Shown here: positions 15,001-30,000 of the stretch, in pieces | Numbering within the stretch: position 1 is the first letter of the stretch | Layout: each line of letters opens with the position of its first letter | From: Chitinophaga flava | GTDB taxonomy: Bacteria; Bacteroidota; Bacteroidia; Chitinophagales; Chitinophagaceae | Direction: 5' to 3' | NCBI RefSeq assembly: GCF_003308995.1 | Contig: NZ_QFFJ01000003.1 | Location: 248,001-312,000 of the forward strand | Length of the DNA: 64,000 nucleotides | Notes under the pieces: generated by a model | The model's database searches: none | Seen by the model: the letters and a program-made list of their open reading frames with translations, nothing else | What the model was told of the DNA's origin: nothing | Program-made: the position numbers and the translations under genes

Positions 15001-18000
15001 CAACAGGATTTCTGTAGACCAGCCATCAAATGCAATATGATGCAATACGATGTTCAGATAGCGTTCTCCTGTAGCCAATGTATATAGTCTTATCATTACA
15101 GGATACTCTTCATCCAGTCTGAAGATGTGGCCGGCATTGGCTTTTATCGTTTCATCCAGTGAGGTCTTATCATTTAAAGTATGTATTTCTATAACTACAG
15201 GATATATACTTTCATCGGGTACTATCTGATAGCTGTCTCCGGCAGTATTTGTTTTAATGAGGCTTCTCAGCACTTCATGACGATGTATAACGGCACGTAG
15301 CGCCTGCAACAGGTTTTCCGTATTCATCTGCTGCTGCAGCTTCAGCACCAGTGGTATATTATAGGCATTGCTACCTCCTTCATAGTTCTCTATAAACCAT
15401 AAACGTTCCTGGGCAAAGGATAACAATTGTTCTTCCGGAGCGTTGATAACAGGCACTGTAATCTTTACGCTGCCGGAGGCGCCGCTGATAGCAGCGAGTT
15501 TACGTATAGTCCTGCTTGAGAATATGCCCGTCACGTCGATGTTCGTTCCCAGTACCTCATTCAGGCGGTTAGCCAGGCGAATAGCAAGAATACTGTTGCC
15601 TCCCAGGCGGAAGAAGTCATCATCCACACTTATCTTATCTTCAGGTATACCCAGCACCTGCCCATAGATGGCACACATCGTTGCCTCTGTATCATTCTCC
15701 GGAGCACGGTAATGATCACTGTCGGTGAATACCGGTTCCGGCAAAGCTCGACGGTCCAACTTGCCATTAATGGTCAACGGTAACTCTTCCAGATGTACCA
15801 ACGTTGCCGGCAGCATGTATTCAGGCAGATAGGAACCCAGGTATTCCAGGATGTGCTCATGGTTCAAAGCCTCATCAGACACATAATAAGCGGCCAGGTA
15901 TTTATTGCCTTCGCCCAGTTCCTTCACCAGTACCACGGCCTGTTTTATGCCCGGATAGCTGGCCAGGCGGTGTTCTATCTCGCCCGGTTCGATTCGGTGT
16001 CCTCTGATCTTCACCTGGAAGTCGGCACGCCCGATGTATTCCAGATCCCCATTGGGCAACAGTCTTACCAGATCTCCGGTCTTGTACAGCCTTGCATCAC
16101 CACCGGTAAACGGATCTGCAATAAAACGTGTATCCGTCAGCGATGGCTGGTTCAGATAACCACGCGCCACACCGGCACCACCGATATACAATTCACCGAT
16201 GGCAGCCACCGGCATAGGTCTGCCTGCTCCGTCCAGCACATACACCGTAATGTTGGGCAACGGACGACCTATATTGGCAGTACTGTCTCCCGGATGGTAA
16301 GGGTGTATCGTAGCACATACGGTGGTTTCCGTAGGACCATATTCATTCAGCAAGGTACCATCGAAAGATATACCGCTCAGGTCCGGTAGCTGTTCGCCAC
16401 CGGTAAATATCAATGACAGACCGGTAGGCGCAGAGAGAAACTCACGCAGCAACACCGGTGGGATAAATGTAACGGATATACGCTCTTTAGCAATATAATT
16501 ACGCAGTGCTTCCGGGGCAGTTCTGATACTGTTCGGATACAGGTATAAAGTATTGCCGTTTGCCAATGCAGGGAACACCTCATATACAAACGCATCAAAT
16601 ACATAGTTGGAGTAGCAGCCTACCCTCTCATGCCGGTCCAGTATATGTACCGGAACCAGTGCACTGATCAGGTTGACCAGGCTACGATGTTGCACCATCA
16701 CTCCTTTAGCAGTACCCGTGGTACCGCTGGTGTAGATCACATAAGCCAGATCTGTTGAAATCGCCAGTGGTTCCAGGTTTTCAGCCTTATACCCTTTCAA
16801 CTTTTCTTCCCATAACACAGCAGTATCTATTGCTTCAATACCGGCAGCAGACTGTAATCTTTCTACATAAACTTCGTTCGTCAGTACTACTTTGGTACGG
16901 GTATCCGCCAGAATGTAATGGATACGCTCATCCGGATATTCCGGTGATACCGGCACATAGGCAGCTCCGGCTTTCAGTACTGCAAGGATGGCCGTCAGCA
17001 TGTCTGCTGAACGATCCATGACCAGTACAATCAGATCATCTGGTTGGATACTATAACGCTCACGCAGATACGATGCCAACCGGTTGGCTTTTCCATTTAG
17101 CTCGGCATAGCCAAGCAGTGTTTCTTCATACACCACTGCCGGAGCGTGCGGGGTGCTCCGCACTTGCTCTTCAAATAGCTGATGAACGGTTTTGTCAGCA
17201 GGATAATCACGAATGGTATTGTTCCAGTCGTAGATCATTTGCTGATATTGCGCTTCGCGCAGATGTACCAGCGAAGACGCTGTGATATCCGGTTGTGCAG
17301 CAAGTTGGTCCAGGATCAGTTCCACACCGGAAAGCAGTTGTGCAATCATGGCTTCATCAAATAACTCTGCTGCATATTTGATGCTAAAGCTAATCTCAGC
17401 GCCTTGTTCTGCTGCTACCACGGCCAGCGGATAGTCCAGCTTCTCCATACTACTCCTGAACCGAATAGTCAACAGTCCTTCTTCCCCGGCTGGTAACGGA
17501 TAGTTTTCAAACACAAACAGGCTACTGAACAGGCGTTCACCGCCGGGGTGCAGTCTTCCCAGGTTCACATCGCTGCGGCTGTTCACCTCTCCGATATGGG
17601 CCTGTAAACGTTTAATGGCTGATAATACACTACCGGGCTGATGTTCCATGATCACCGGAAGGGTGTTGATATATAAACCTACCGATTGTTCTATATCGTT
17701 GATGGGCAGGTTACGGCCGGAGACAGTCATGCCCACTATGGTTGTGGCGGTGTTACCATAAAGGCTCAGCTGCCAGTGCCAGCAATATTGCAGCACCGCA
17801 TTAAGCGTTACGCCATTAGCTGCGCACAGGCGTTTCAACGCCTCATAGCGTGTACCGCTGATCAACAGGGACTTTTCTGCCGGTTGCAGAATATGGCGAT
17901 AAACCGACAAGCCGATATGGCGCTGGTCTGCGCGTAGCAGACTACTCAGGTCTTCCTGTTCTTCCAGTTGAGCCACTGCAGCGGTCCAGTAAGCTTCATT

Positions 18001-21000
18001 ATCCCCGCGGTGTTGCTGCAGGTAACGCTGTGCTTCTGCATAGCTCCGGTCTTCCCGCACCACTACAGGCTGCCCCTTCAACAGCTGCAGGTACACTTCA
18101 TGTACATAATTGAGGAGCAACGGCATGCTCCAGCCATCCAGTATGGCGTGGTGGTTACTGAAAAGGCAGCTCCAGTCATGTTCTCCACGTTTCACCAGAT
18201 ATATCCGGAACAGGTTGCCGGCAGCCAGATTAAAAGGCAAGGTACGGTCCTGTACCATCAGTCCATCCAGATAAACATCCTGTGAAGCTTTGTCCTGATT
18301 GCTGATATCCAGGTAATGCCAGTCGGTATGACCATAACGGTCAATGATCTGTACCAGTTCATGTTCCCAGGCAAAGCGCAGACGCAGGGAGCTATAACGT
18401 TGTTGTGCATATTGCCAGGCCTGTTGCAACAAGGCCGGGTTGATGCTGTTATGATAGTCCCATGAAAACTGCACACGGTAAGCATCATCTACATTCCCCT
18501 GATGCAGGGCATGGTAGATAAAACCTTCCTGCAGGCTGCCTGCCAGGTAAACACCGGATACTTCACGCTGGGATTGCAATACAGACAACCAGGAGTTGGA
18601 GATAATATTATCTGCATCGCTGGCTGTCAACCAGGTGCGGGATGCATTGCCCAGCCATTCAATCATTTCTTCCAATACCTGCTGGTATTGTGCTGCCAGG
18701 GTAGCTAACAGATCAGCAGCTATGCTGCCGGAGATATTGAACTGAAGGCGTCCACCTATCACCAGCCCGTTGATATTGATCAGGTGGTGATCGCCGTTGG
18801 ACGTATCCATCTGCCGGCCGCTATCTTCACTTGTTAGCTGCCATCCGTTACTGTTGGCGCTTTCCTGGCCATCGAACTGGCCGAGGTAGTTGAAGCTGAT
18901 ACGAGGTAAACCTTCAGGACTATAGCCTGTCAATATCCCATAGCCGATACCGTTAGCCGGCACTGCACGCAAGGTTTCTTTAACTGCCGCCAATTGTGCA
19001 CCGTAGTCATTTCCTTCACTACTGATTTCTACAGGATACATGGTAGTAAACCAACCACTGGTATGCGTAATATCGATGGAGGCCGAAAGTGCCTCACGGC
19101 CATGGCTTTCCAGCAGTATATAATGATTCTTTTCTCCTGTGATACGAGATAGGGCGATGCCCAGGGCGCTTAATAAAATATCATTGATCTGTGTGTTATA
19201 AACATGATGACTTTCACGCAGTAAACGACTGGTATATGCTGCATCCAATGACAGGGATGTATGACTAACAACAGGCGTCGACAGGCTTCCCAGCAGTGCA
19301 TTGCCTGCTTTTATTCCTGGCAACAGATCTGACCAGTATTCCTGTTCTGCTACAGATAATGTATAGCCGGAGATCAGTGTTGTCCACTGACGGTAGCTGC
19401 TGCCTTTGGGGCCTAACCATCCTATCAGCGAACGTATATCCGTTGTGGTTACAGTGGACAGATAATTGTAAATACGCTCCATATCCGCCACCAGCATACG
19501 CCAGCTCACCGTATCTATCAGCAGGTGATGTATAGCCAGGAAGAGGCGTGCACGCCCGTCTGCATAACCTTCCAGGTAGCCAGCCTGCAACAGCCGGTCA
19601 CCATAGATATCAAAATCTGACTGCCAGGAGGTCAGTAAAGTATGTAAGGCTTCAGGTGTCTCCAGCGTACGGATATGCTGACGGTGAATATCCAGGCCTG
19701 AAACTTCTTCGCTGTAATATTGAGTACCATCAGGGCGGTAACGTAAGCGCAGCCCGTCATGGTAGTTCGACAGTACCACCAGCGTACATTCCAGCAGTGT
19801 CATATCCAGTGCGGGCACATTGATCAGGAAAGACTGATTCCAGTGATGGTACTTCGGCAGCAGGCCGTTGGAGACATTGGTAAAGAACCAGCGTTGTATC
19901 GGCAGCAATGGCACTTCTCCGGACAAGATGCCCTGTTCTGTTTCCAGTTGTACTACAGTAGTACCCGCAGCAATCACGTTTGTATACAGCGAGGCAATGG
20001 TACGATAACGGAAGATGTCTTTCACGGTGACATGAATATCTGCCTGTTGCCGCAGCCGGCTTACCAGCTGGATACTCACAATAGAGTCTCCACCCAGGCG
20101 GAAGAAGTCATCATCCACACCGATCTTATCACCGGATATACCCAGCACCTGCCCATAGATGGCACACATAGCTGCTTCTGTATCATTTTCCGGAGCACGG
20201 TAATGATCACTATCTGTAAATACAGGCTCCGGTAAGGCACGACGATCCAGCTTACCATTGATGGTCAGTGGTAATTGAGACAGATGTACCAGGGCTGCAG
20301 GCAGCATATATTCCGGCAGATAAGACCCCAGGTATTCCAGGATAGATGCATGATTTAAAACCTCATCGGACACATAATAACCAGCCAGGTATTTGTTGCC
20401 GACCTGTTCTTTTACCAGCACCACGGCCTGTTTTATGCCCGGATAGCTGGCCAGGCGGTGTTCTATCTCACCTAGCTCTATACGATGTCCTCTGATCTTC
20501 ACCTGGAAGTCGGCACGGCCAACATATTCCAGATCACCATTGGGTAATTGTCTTACCAGGTCGCCGGTTTTGTATAGCCTTGCATTACCACTTGTAAATG
20601 GATCTGCCACAAAACGTGTAGCCGTCAGCGATGGTTGGTTCAGATAACCACACGCCACACCGGCGCCACCGATATATAATTCTCCGATAGCACCCACCGG
20701 CACAGGTCTGCCAGCTGCGTCCAACACATACACCGTAGTGTTGGCCAGCGGACGGCCAATATTGGCAGTACTGTCTTCTGAATGGTAAGGGTGCATGGTA
20801 GCACATACCGTAGCTTCTGTTGGACCGTATTCATTGAGCAAGGTACCTTCGAAAGATATGCCGCTCAGGTCCGGCAGTTGTTCGCCGCCAGTAAATATCA
20901 ATGATAAGCCGGTAGGCGCAGAGAGGAACTCGCGCAGTAACACCGGTGGAATAAATGTAACGGTTATACGCTCCTTACTGATATAACTGCGCAGCGCATC

Positions 21001-24000
21001 CGGGGCGGTTCTGATACTGTCCGGATACAGGTATAAAGTATTACCGTTTGCTAATGCGGGGAATGCCTCATATACAAACGCATCAAATACATAGTTGGAG
21101 TAACAACCCACTCTTTCATGCCTGTCCAGTGTATGAGCGGGCACCAGTGCAGTAATCAGATTGATTACGCTGCGATGCTGCACCATCACGCCTTTGGCGG
21201 CGCCGGTGGTACCACTGGTGTAGATCACATAAGCCAGGTCTGTTGAAGTTGCCAGTGGAGCAAGGTTTTCAACGTCATACCCCTTCAGTTTTTCTTCCCA
21301 TAAAACAGTGGCATCTATCGCTTCAATACCGGCAGCAGTCTGTAATTTTTCTACATAAATTTCATTCGTCAGTACCACTTTGGTACGGGTATCCGCCAGC
21401 ATGTAATGGACACGTTCATCCGGATACTCCGGAGATACCGGTACATAAGCTGCACCGGCCTTCAGCACGGCAAGGATAGCTGTCAGCATATCAGCGGTAC
21501 GATCGAGTACAAGTGCGATCAGATCATCCGGCTGAATGTTATAACGGTCACGCAGATACGCCGCAAGCCTGTTAGCTTTTTCGTTTAGTTCGGCGTAGGT
21601 AAGTCGTATGTCTTCGTATACCACTGCCAAGACATGAGGAGTATGCTGTACCTGTTCTTCAAACAGTTGATGGATGGTTTTATCAGCAGGATAATCACAA
21701 ACAGTGTTATTCCAGTCGAAGATTATTTGCTGGTATTGCGCTTCGCGCAGATGTGCCAGCGAGGATGCTGTAATGTTCGGATGTTTGATTAGTTGCTCCA
21801 GGATCAGTTCCACGCCGGAGAGCAATTGCGCAATGATCGCATCATCAAATAATTCCGCAGCATATTTAATATTGAAGGTGATTTCAGGGCCTTGTTCTGC
21901 TGCCACCACTCCCAGCGGATAGTCCAGTTTCTCCACACTGCTTCTGAGCCGGATAGACAACTGGCCTTCTTCTCCGGCTGGCAACGGATAATTTTCAAAT
22001 ACAAACAGGCTGCTGAACAGGCGTTCACCACCGGGTTGCAGCCGTCTCAGGTTTATATCGCTGCGGCTGTTCACCTCTCCGATATGAGCCTGTAAACGTT
22101 TAATGGCTGATAATACACTGCCGGAGTCATGTTCCATGATCACCGGAAGTGTGTTGATATATAAACCTACCGATTGTTCTATATCGTTAACAGGCAGGTT
22201 ACGGCCGGACACGGTCATGCCCACTACGGTGGTATGCGTGTTGCCATAGAGGCTCAGCTGCCGGTGCCAGCAGTATTGCAGCACGGCATTGAGGGTTATG
22301 CCATGAGTGGCGCATAAGCGTTTCAGCGCCTCATAACGTGTGCCGCTGATCGATAGGGACTGTTCTGCTGGTTGCAGAATATGACGATAAACCGATAAGC
22401 GGATATGGCGCTGATCTGTGCGTAACAGGCTACTCAGGTCTTCCTGTTCTTCCAGCTGGCCCACCGCAGCGGTCCAGTAGGAATCATTATCTCCACGGTG
22501 TTGCTGCAGGTAACGTTGTGCCTCCGCATAACTCTGATCTTCCCGTACCACTACAGGTAGATTCCGCAACAACTGCAGATACACTTCGTGCACGTAGTTG
22601 AGCAGCACGGGCATACTCCAGCCATCCAGTATGGCGTGGTGATTGCTGAAAAGGCAGTTCCATTCGTGGTCTCCGCATTTCACCAGATATATCCGGAACA
22701 GGTTGCCGGTTGACAGATCGAAGGGCAACATACGGTCTTTCACCATCAGTTCTTTCAGATAAGCCTCCTGTGAGGTTTTGTCCTGATCACTGATATCCAG
22801 ATAACGCCAGTCAGTATGCCCGTGACGATCTATGATCTGCACCAGCTCATATTCCCAGGCAAAGCGCAGCCGAAGGACACTGTAGCGCTGCTGCGCATAT
22901 TGCCATGCCCGCTCCAGCAGAGCCGGGTCGATGGCATTGTGATAATCCCAGGACAGTTGTACGCGGTAGGCATCATCTACATCTCCCTGATTCAATGCAT
23001 GATAGATAAAGCCCTCTTGCAGACTACCCGCCAGATAAACACCGGATATTTCCTGTTGTGCCTGCAACACCGATAACCAGGCGTTAGAGATGATATTGTC
23101 TGTATCGCTGGCTGTTAGCCAGGTACGCGATGCAGCACCCAACCAGTCAATTATCTCTTCTAATACCTGCTGATACTGTGCTGCCAGGGTAGTCAGCAGA
23201 TCCGCTGCCAGGCTACCGGAGATACTGAATTGAAGACGGCCACCTATCACCAGCCCGTTGATGTTGATCAGGTGGTGATCGCCATTGGAGGCATCTATTT
23301 GCCGGCCGCTGTCTTCACTGGTGAGCTGCCATCCGCCGGCAGCCGCACTTTCCTGCCCATCGAACTGGCCGAGGTAGTTGAAGCTGATACGAGGTAAGCC
23401 CTCAGGACGATAGTTCGTGAGTATCCCATAGCCGATACCGTTAGCCGGTATTGCCCGTAAGGTTTCTTTGGCGGATACCAGTTGTACACCGTAGTCATTG
23501 CCTTCGCTGATGATCTGCACAGGATACATGGTTGTAAACCAACCACTGGTATGCGTAATATCGATGGATGCTGAAAGCGCTTCACGGCCGTGGCTTTCCA
23601 GCAATATATAATGATTATTTTCTCCTGTGATGCGCGACAATGCAACACCCAGGGCGCTTAATAGAATATCATTGATTTGTGTGTTATAAACATGATGACT
23701 TTCACGTAACAAGCGCCCGGTATAGGCGGTATCCAATAACAGGGACGCATAACTGACAGTTGGTGCAGACAGGCTCTCCAACAACGTATTGCCAGCTTTT
23801 ATTCCCGGCAGCTGAGCCGACCAATATTGCTGCTCTGCTACCGATAATTCATAGCCGGAGATCAGCGTGGTCCATTGACGGTAGCTGCTGCCTTTGGGGC
23901 CTAACCATTCTATCAGCGAACGTGTATCCGTTACAGTTAATGTCAACAGATGATTGTAGACACGTTCCAAATCCGCTGCCAGCATACGCCAGCTCACCGT

Positions 24001-27000
24001 ATCTATCAGCAGGTGATGTGCTGCCAGGAAGAGGCGTGCACGATTATCTGCATAACCTTCCAGGTAGCCCACCTGCAATAACCGGTCTCCGTGAATATTA
24101 AAGTCTGACTGCCAGGAGGTAAGTATAGTATGCAAGGCTTCCGGGTTCTCCAGTGTTCGGATATCCAGGCGGCGAATTTCCACGCTGGTTATCTCTTCGC
24201 TGTAATATTGTGTACCGTCGGGACGATAACGTAAACGCAGCCCGTCATGATAGTTCAGCAGGGTTATCAGCGTACGTTCCAGCAGTGTTATATCCAGCAC
24301 GGGCACACTGATCAGGAAGGACTGGTTCCAGTGATGGTACTTCGGAAGCAGTCCACTGGAGACATTGGTAAAGAACCAGTGCTGTATCGGCAGCAGCGGC
24401 ACTTCTCCGGACAGGATGCCCTGTTCTGTTTCCAGTTGTACCGCAGATGCAGTACCCACAGCAACCACATTTGTATATAGAGAAGCAATGGTACGATAAC
24501 GGAAAATATCTTTTACGGTGACATGAATACCCGCCTGTTGACGCAAACGGCTTACCAGCTGGATACTCACGATGGAATCTCCGCCCAGCCGGAAGAAGTC
24601 ATCATCCACACTTATCTTATCTTCGGCTATGCCCAGCACCTGGCCATAGATGGCGCACATAGCAGCCTCTGTATCATTCTCCGGAGCGCGGTAATGATCA
24701 CTGTCCGTAAATACAGGCTCCGGCAAGGCACGACGATCCAGCTTTCCATTGATAGTCAACGGTAACTGCGCCAGATGCACCAGCGCTGCCGGCAGCATAT
24801 AATCTGGCAGATAACCACCCAGGTATTCCAGGATGGCTTCCTGATTCAAAGTCTCATCGGACACATAGTAGCCCGCCAGGTATTTGTTGCCACCGGCCTG
24901 TTCCTTCACCAGTACCACGGCTTGTTTTACGCCGGGATAGCTGGCCAAACGGTGTTCTATCTCTCCCAACTCTATACGATAACCTCTGATCTTCACCTGG
25001 AAGTCGGCACGCCCAATGTATTCCAGATCGCCATTAGGGAGCTGTCTTACCAGGTCGCCGGTTTTGTATAACCGCGTAGTACCACCGGTAAACGGATCTG
25101 CAATAAAACGTGTAGCCGTTAGCGATGGCAGATTCAGATAACCACGGCATACGCCGGCGCCACCTACGTACAGCTCTCCTATCGCTCCCTGTGGAAGGGG
25201 CTCCAGATATTCATTCAGCACATAGGCCTGCAGATCAGGGATCACACGGCCTATCAGAGAGCCCTTGTCCAGTTCCGACGCACGCAGTGCTTTCCAGGTA
25301 ACATGGACGGTTGTTTCCGTGATGCCATACATATTGATCAGCTGTGGCGCATCATCAGCATACAGATTGTACCAGGGTTTCAACTGTGCCAGGTTCAGCG
25401 CATCACCGCCGAAGATCACATATCGCAGCTGAGTCAGATGACCAGCCTTTTGTTGTGCTGCCGCGATGAACTGATAGAAAGCGCCGGGTGTCTGGTTCAG
25501 CACCGTCACTCCTTCCCGCTCGCACAGATCGTAGAACAAAGAGGGATCATGGGTCTGTTCCGTTGACGGGATTACCAGTTTACCACCATAACATAAAGCT
25601 CCCCAGATTTCCCATACACTGAAGTCGAATACTACGGAATGGAACAAGGTCCAGACATCGGTGGCATCAAAATGATACCAGTCCGCTGTAGCACGGAACA
25701 GGCGGGATACATTGCGATGTTCTATCATTGCGCCTTTGGGCTGACCGGTAGTACCGCTGGTATAAATCACGTAGGCCAGATGTTCCGGAGCAGTTACCAC
25801 AGGAGGTAACACCAGCTGTTTGTCCGCAAAATTCCGGTGATCAATGGCCTCAACAGTTACTTCCGCAGATAAGGCTGAGAGCCGTTCCGCATGTTTTTCA
25901 TTCGTTAAAACTACTTTCGTTCCTGTATCCGACAGGATATAGGCAATTCTTTCTTCAGGATAAGCAGGATTCATAGGCACATAGGCAGCTCCGGCCTTTA
26001 ATACCGCCAGAATAGCCGCCAGCATGTGTTCTGAGCGGTCCAGGCAGATACCTACCAGATCATCCGGCTTCAGCTGATAACGGTGACGTATATATGCTGC
26101 TAACTCATCTGCACGGGTATTCAGTTCTCCATAAGACAGTTGTACCGCTTCATAAACAACAGCTGTACGCTCAGGGTGAGCAGCAGCCTGCTCTTCAAAC
26201 AGCCGGTGAACGGGCTTGTCAACAGGGAACGTTTGCAACGGGTTATTCCATTGAGCCAACATCGTTGTACGTACCCTGGCCGGTTGATAGCGTAATGATT
26301 TTATCTGCAGGTCCTTTCCTGCAAACGCCAGTTGACTTAAAATTTCTTTATAGGTGGTGATATATCCTTCAATCGTAGCTGTATTAAAAAGGCTCACCGC
26401 ATAGTTAAAGGCCCCCCAGATCTCTTCGTCGCTATCATCCAGTGCGGCGGTCAGATCATATTTAGCAATCTTGTAAGCACTATCGTCGCCATAAGGAGCA
26501 AACAGACCCGGCGAACCAAGACTTCCCCTGTCTATCTGCTGAATGCTGAAAGTAGTCTGAAACACCGGATGACGCGACATATCCGGCTCTATATGCAGCT
26601 CATCTACCAGCTTCTCAAATGGAAGATCCTGGTGCAGCTGTGCTGATATCACCGAAGCTCCCACCTGACGGATGAAATCTGTTACCCGTTGTTCAGGATC
26701 TATTTCTTCGCGCAGCGCCAGTGTATTCACAAAGAAACCGATCAGGTCTGCTATCTCCCCGTAATGACGGTTAGAAACAGGGCTGCCCACCACAATATTC
26801 CGTTGGTTACTGTAAGCACTCAGCAATAGATAATAACCACTTAGCAGCACACTGTACATGCTCACTTCCAGCTCACGGGAGATAGCCCGTAAACCCTCAC
26901 TGATAGCCTTGTCTACAACAAAGGATATATTGGCTCCCTCATAGCTGATCTGCGCCGGACGTGGTTGATCTGTTGGCAGATGTAAGGTTTCGTAGCCGGA

Positions 27001-30000
27001 CAACCTGTCTTTCCAGAATGACAGTTGCCTGTCCAGCACAGCACCTTTCAGGTAGTTCCGTTGCCACAGCGCAAAATCCTTATACTGCAAAGGCAATGGT
27101 GCAGGCAGATGTTTTTCCGCCTGTATCATATCGCCGGTGGCAAGGTATTCGTAGTGATGATAATAATTCAATAGGTCACGCAACAGAATCTCCGTGGACC
27201 ATCCGTCAAATGCAATATGATGCAACACGATGCTCAGATAACTATCTTCCGCAGGAAGTGTATAGAGCGTTACGTTGACCGGCAGCTCTTCATCCAGCCT
27301 GAAGACGCGATTAAAATGTGCCTGCACTTCCGCATCCAGCGTAGTTTCAGAAGACAACTCCCGTTTGTTTATTTCCAGCAGGCGTGCGGTGTCGTCCAGT
27401 ACCTCCTGATAACTCAATCCATCTTCCGTTGTTCTTATTCTGCTTCTGAGTACTTCATGACGACGTACAACAGCATGCAGCGCCTGTAACAGGTTTTCTG
27501 TGTTTACCTGTTGCTGCAACTTCAGCACCAGTGGTATGTTGTAGGCATTACTGCCCCCTTCATAATTTTCTATAAACCATAAACGCTCCTGCGCAAAAGA
27601 TAACAACTGCTCTTCCGGAGCATTGATAGCAGGTACCGTAATGATTACATGATCACCGGTATCATCCTTCAGCACAGCCGACAGTTTGCGGATGGTACGG
27701 TAGTTAAACACCGCTGCCACGCCTATTTTCACGCCTTGCAAGGTGTTCAGCCTGTTTACCAGACGGATCGCCGTAATACTGTTACCTCCCAAACGGAAAA
27801 AGTCATCTGTCACACTGATACTACCCGTATCCAGTTTCAGCACCTCCCCAAATATGACACATAGTTGTTTCTCCATCGCATTGGCCGGCGCTTCATAACT
27901 ACCCTCTCCTGTAAAGGCCGGATCAGGTAAAGCACGACGGTCCAGCTTTCCGTTGACGGTCACCGGAAATTCAGGCATATATATCAGTGCAGTAGGCACC
28001 ATATAATCGGGCAGATATGCTTCCAGATAAGTTCTTACCGCATCCTGATCCGGCATTTCATCGGCTACATAATAACCAGCCAGGTATTTGCCTCCGCCGG
28101 GATGCTCCTTCACCAGCACTACAGCCTGTTTAATCGCCGGATAGGCGTTCAGGCGGCTTTCCACCTCACCGGGTTCTATTCGGAATCCACGGATTTTTAC
28201 CTGAAAATCATTCCGGCCTATATACTCCAGATGCCCATCAGGATGATATCTTACCAGATCGCCGGTTTTGTATAAGCGGCCGTTGATATTTTTTTCCTTC
28301 TCTTCCTCCGACTGAAAAGGATTGGCGATAAACCGTTGCTGGGTCAATTCAGGCAGATTAAAATATCCGCGGGCTACGGCGGCACCTCCGATATACAATT
28401 CACCAATAGCTCCCAATGGCAAAGGTCTCAGGGCACTATCTACCACATAACAGCTGGTATTACCAATCGGGCGTCCGATAAGATGCGTATCTCCGCCGAC
28501 GATCAGTTTGCCGGTAGCGATATTGGTTTCCGTAGGGCCGTAATAGTTATACAGCCTCAGCCGAGATGCCCAGTATTTGCCGGTTTCCTGATCACAGGGC
28601 TCACCGGCATAGGTAATCCCCCTCAGATGAGGATAGGCTATACGCGGCAATGTGGCCAGCATGACCGGTGGCAGATATATATAATTTATTTCATGATCCA
28701 GGAGGTACTGGCTGACAGACGCTACATCTGTCCTTACCTTTGTTCCCAGAACGTATAAGGTGTTGCCGAACAGCAGTGCGCTTAAAATTTCGGACACCGA
28801 CATATCAAACACATAAGTAGCAAACAGTACAATCCTCGCCTGATGACTAAATTCATAAGCATCCCGGATACCGTAGATGATATTCAGCTCATTACGATGT
28901 TCTATCATCACACCCTTAGGATTGCCTGTAGTACCGCTGGTATAAAGCACAAAACACATATTGGCTGATGTGCTGGCATCGATATACGTTGGCAACTGCG
29001 CATTAACTACAATACTATCTACCTCCTCTACCGCAACCGGCAAACTATCGGTGATACGCTGCAGGTTTTCTTTATTCATACTGTCTGTCAGCACTACCTT
29101 AGCACCCGCATCGGAGATGATATAGGCCACCCTGTCATCAGGATATGCCAGGTCCACCGGCACATAAGCTGCGCCGGATTTCAGCACCCCCAGGATAGCA
29201 ATGATCATATATTCTGTTCTCTCCAGATATAATCCTATCAGGTCATCGGGCTTTACAGCATATTGTGCATGCAGATAAGCCGCTACGCGGTTGGCCTTTT
29301 CATTCAGTTCACGATAACTCAGACGCTGGTTTTCATACACCAATGCTGTATGGTCCGGTGTTTTAAGTACCTGTTCTTCAAACAGCTGTTGAATGGTTTT
29401 GTCCAATGGGTAATCTTCTGCTGTTTTATTCCAGTCTGTGATCAGCAGCTGTTGTTGTTCGTGGGTAATGAAACTCAGTTGGGAGGTTTCAATATGCGGA
29501 TCTGCCAACAGCTGGTCCAGCAGGATAAATATGCCTTCCAGCAGCTGATGCATTGTTTCACTGCTGAATAACTCGCCGGCATATTTCAGTCGCAACAACA
29601 CTTCTCCAGGGCGTTCGACCAGGATCATTCCCAGCGGATAATCCAGCTGGTCTGTGCTTTCTTTAAAATACAGGGGTAGTTCGTCTCCTGAGCGGTCCAG
29701 TGGTACCGGATAGTTTTCGAATACAAACAGTGTATTGAACAATCGTCTTCCTTCCTGTTGTAACCGGGAGAGCTGGATAACAGTGTGGCTGTTGGCGTCA
29801 TTGATATGTGCCTGTAATTGATTGATGGCAGCTACCACCGTACCAGTTTCATGTTCCATGATAACCGGCAGCGTATTGATGAACAGGCCCACAGACTGTT
29901 CTATATCATCCACAGGCAGGCTACGCCCGGCCATGGTCATACCTACTACAGTAGTATTACTGTTGCCATAAATACCCAGTAGCCGGTGCCAGCAATATTG

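Noticed and set aside
1..28000. Repeated segments that might look like a repeat array or CRISPR
   Set aside because: The repeats are kilobase-scale copies of NRPS domains in frame and not short repeats with unique spacers.
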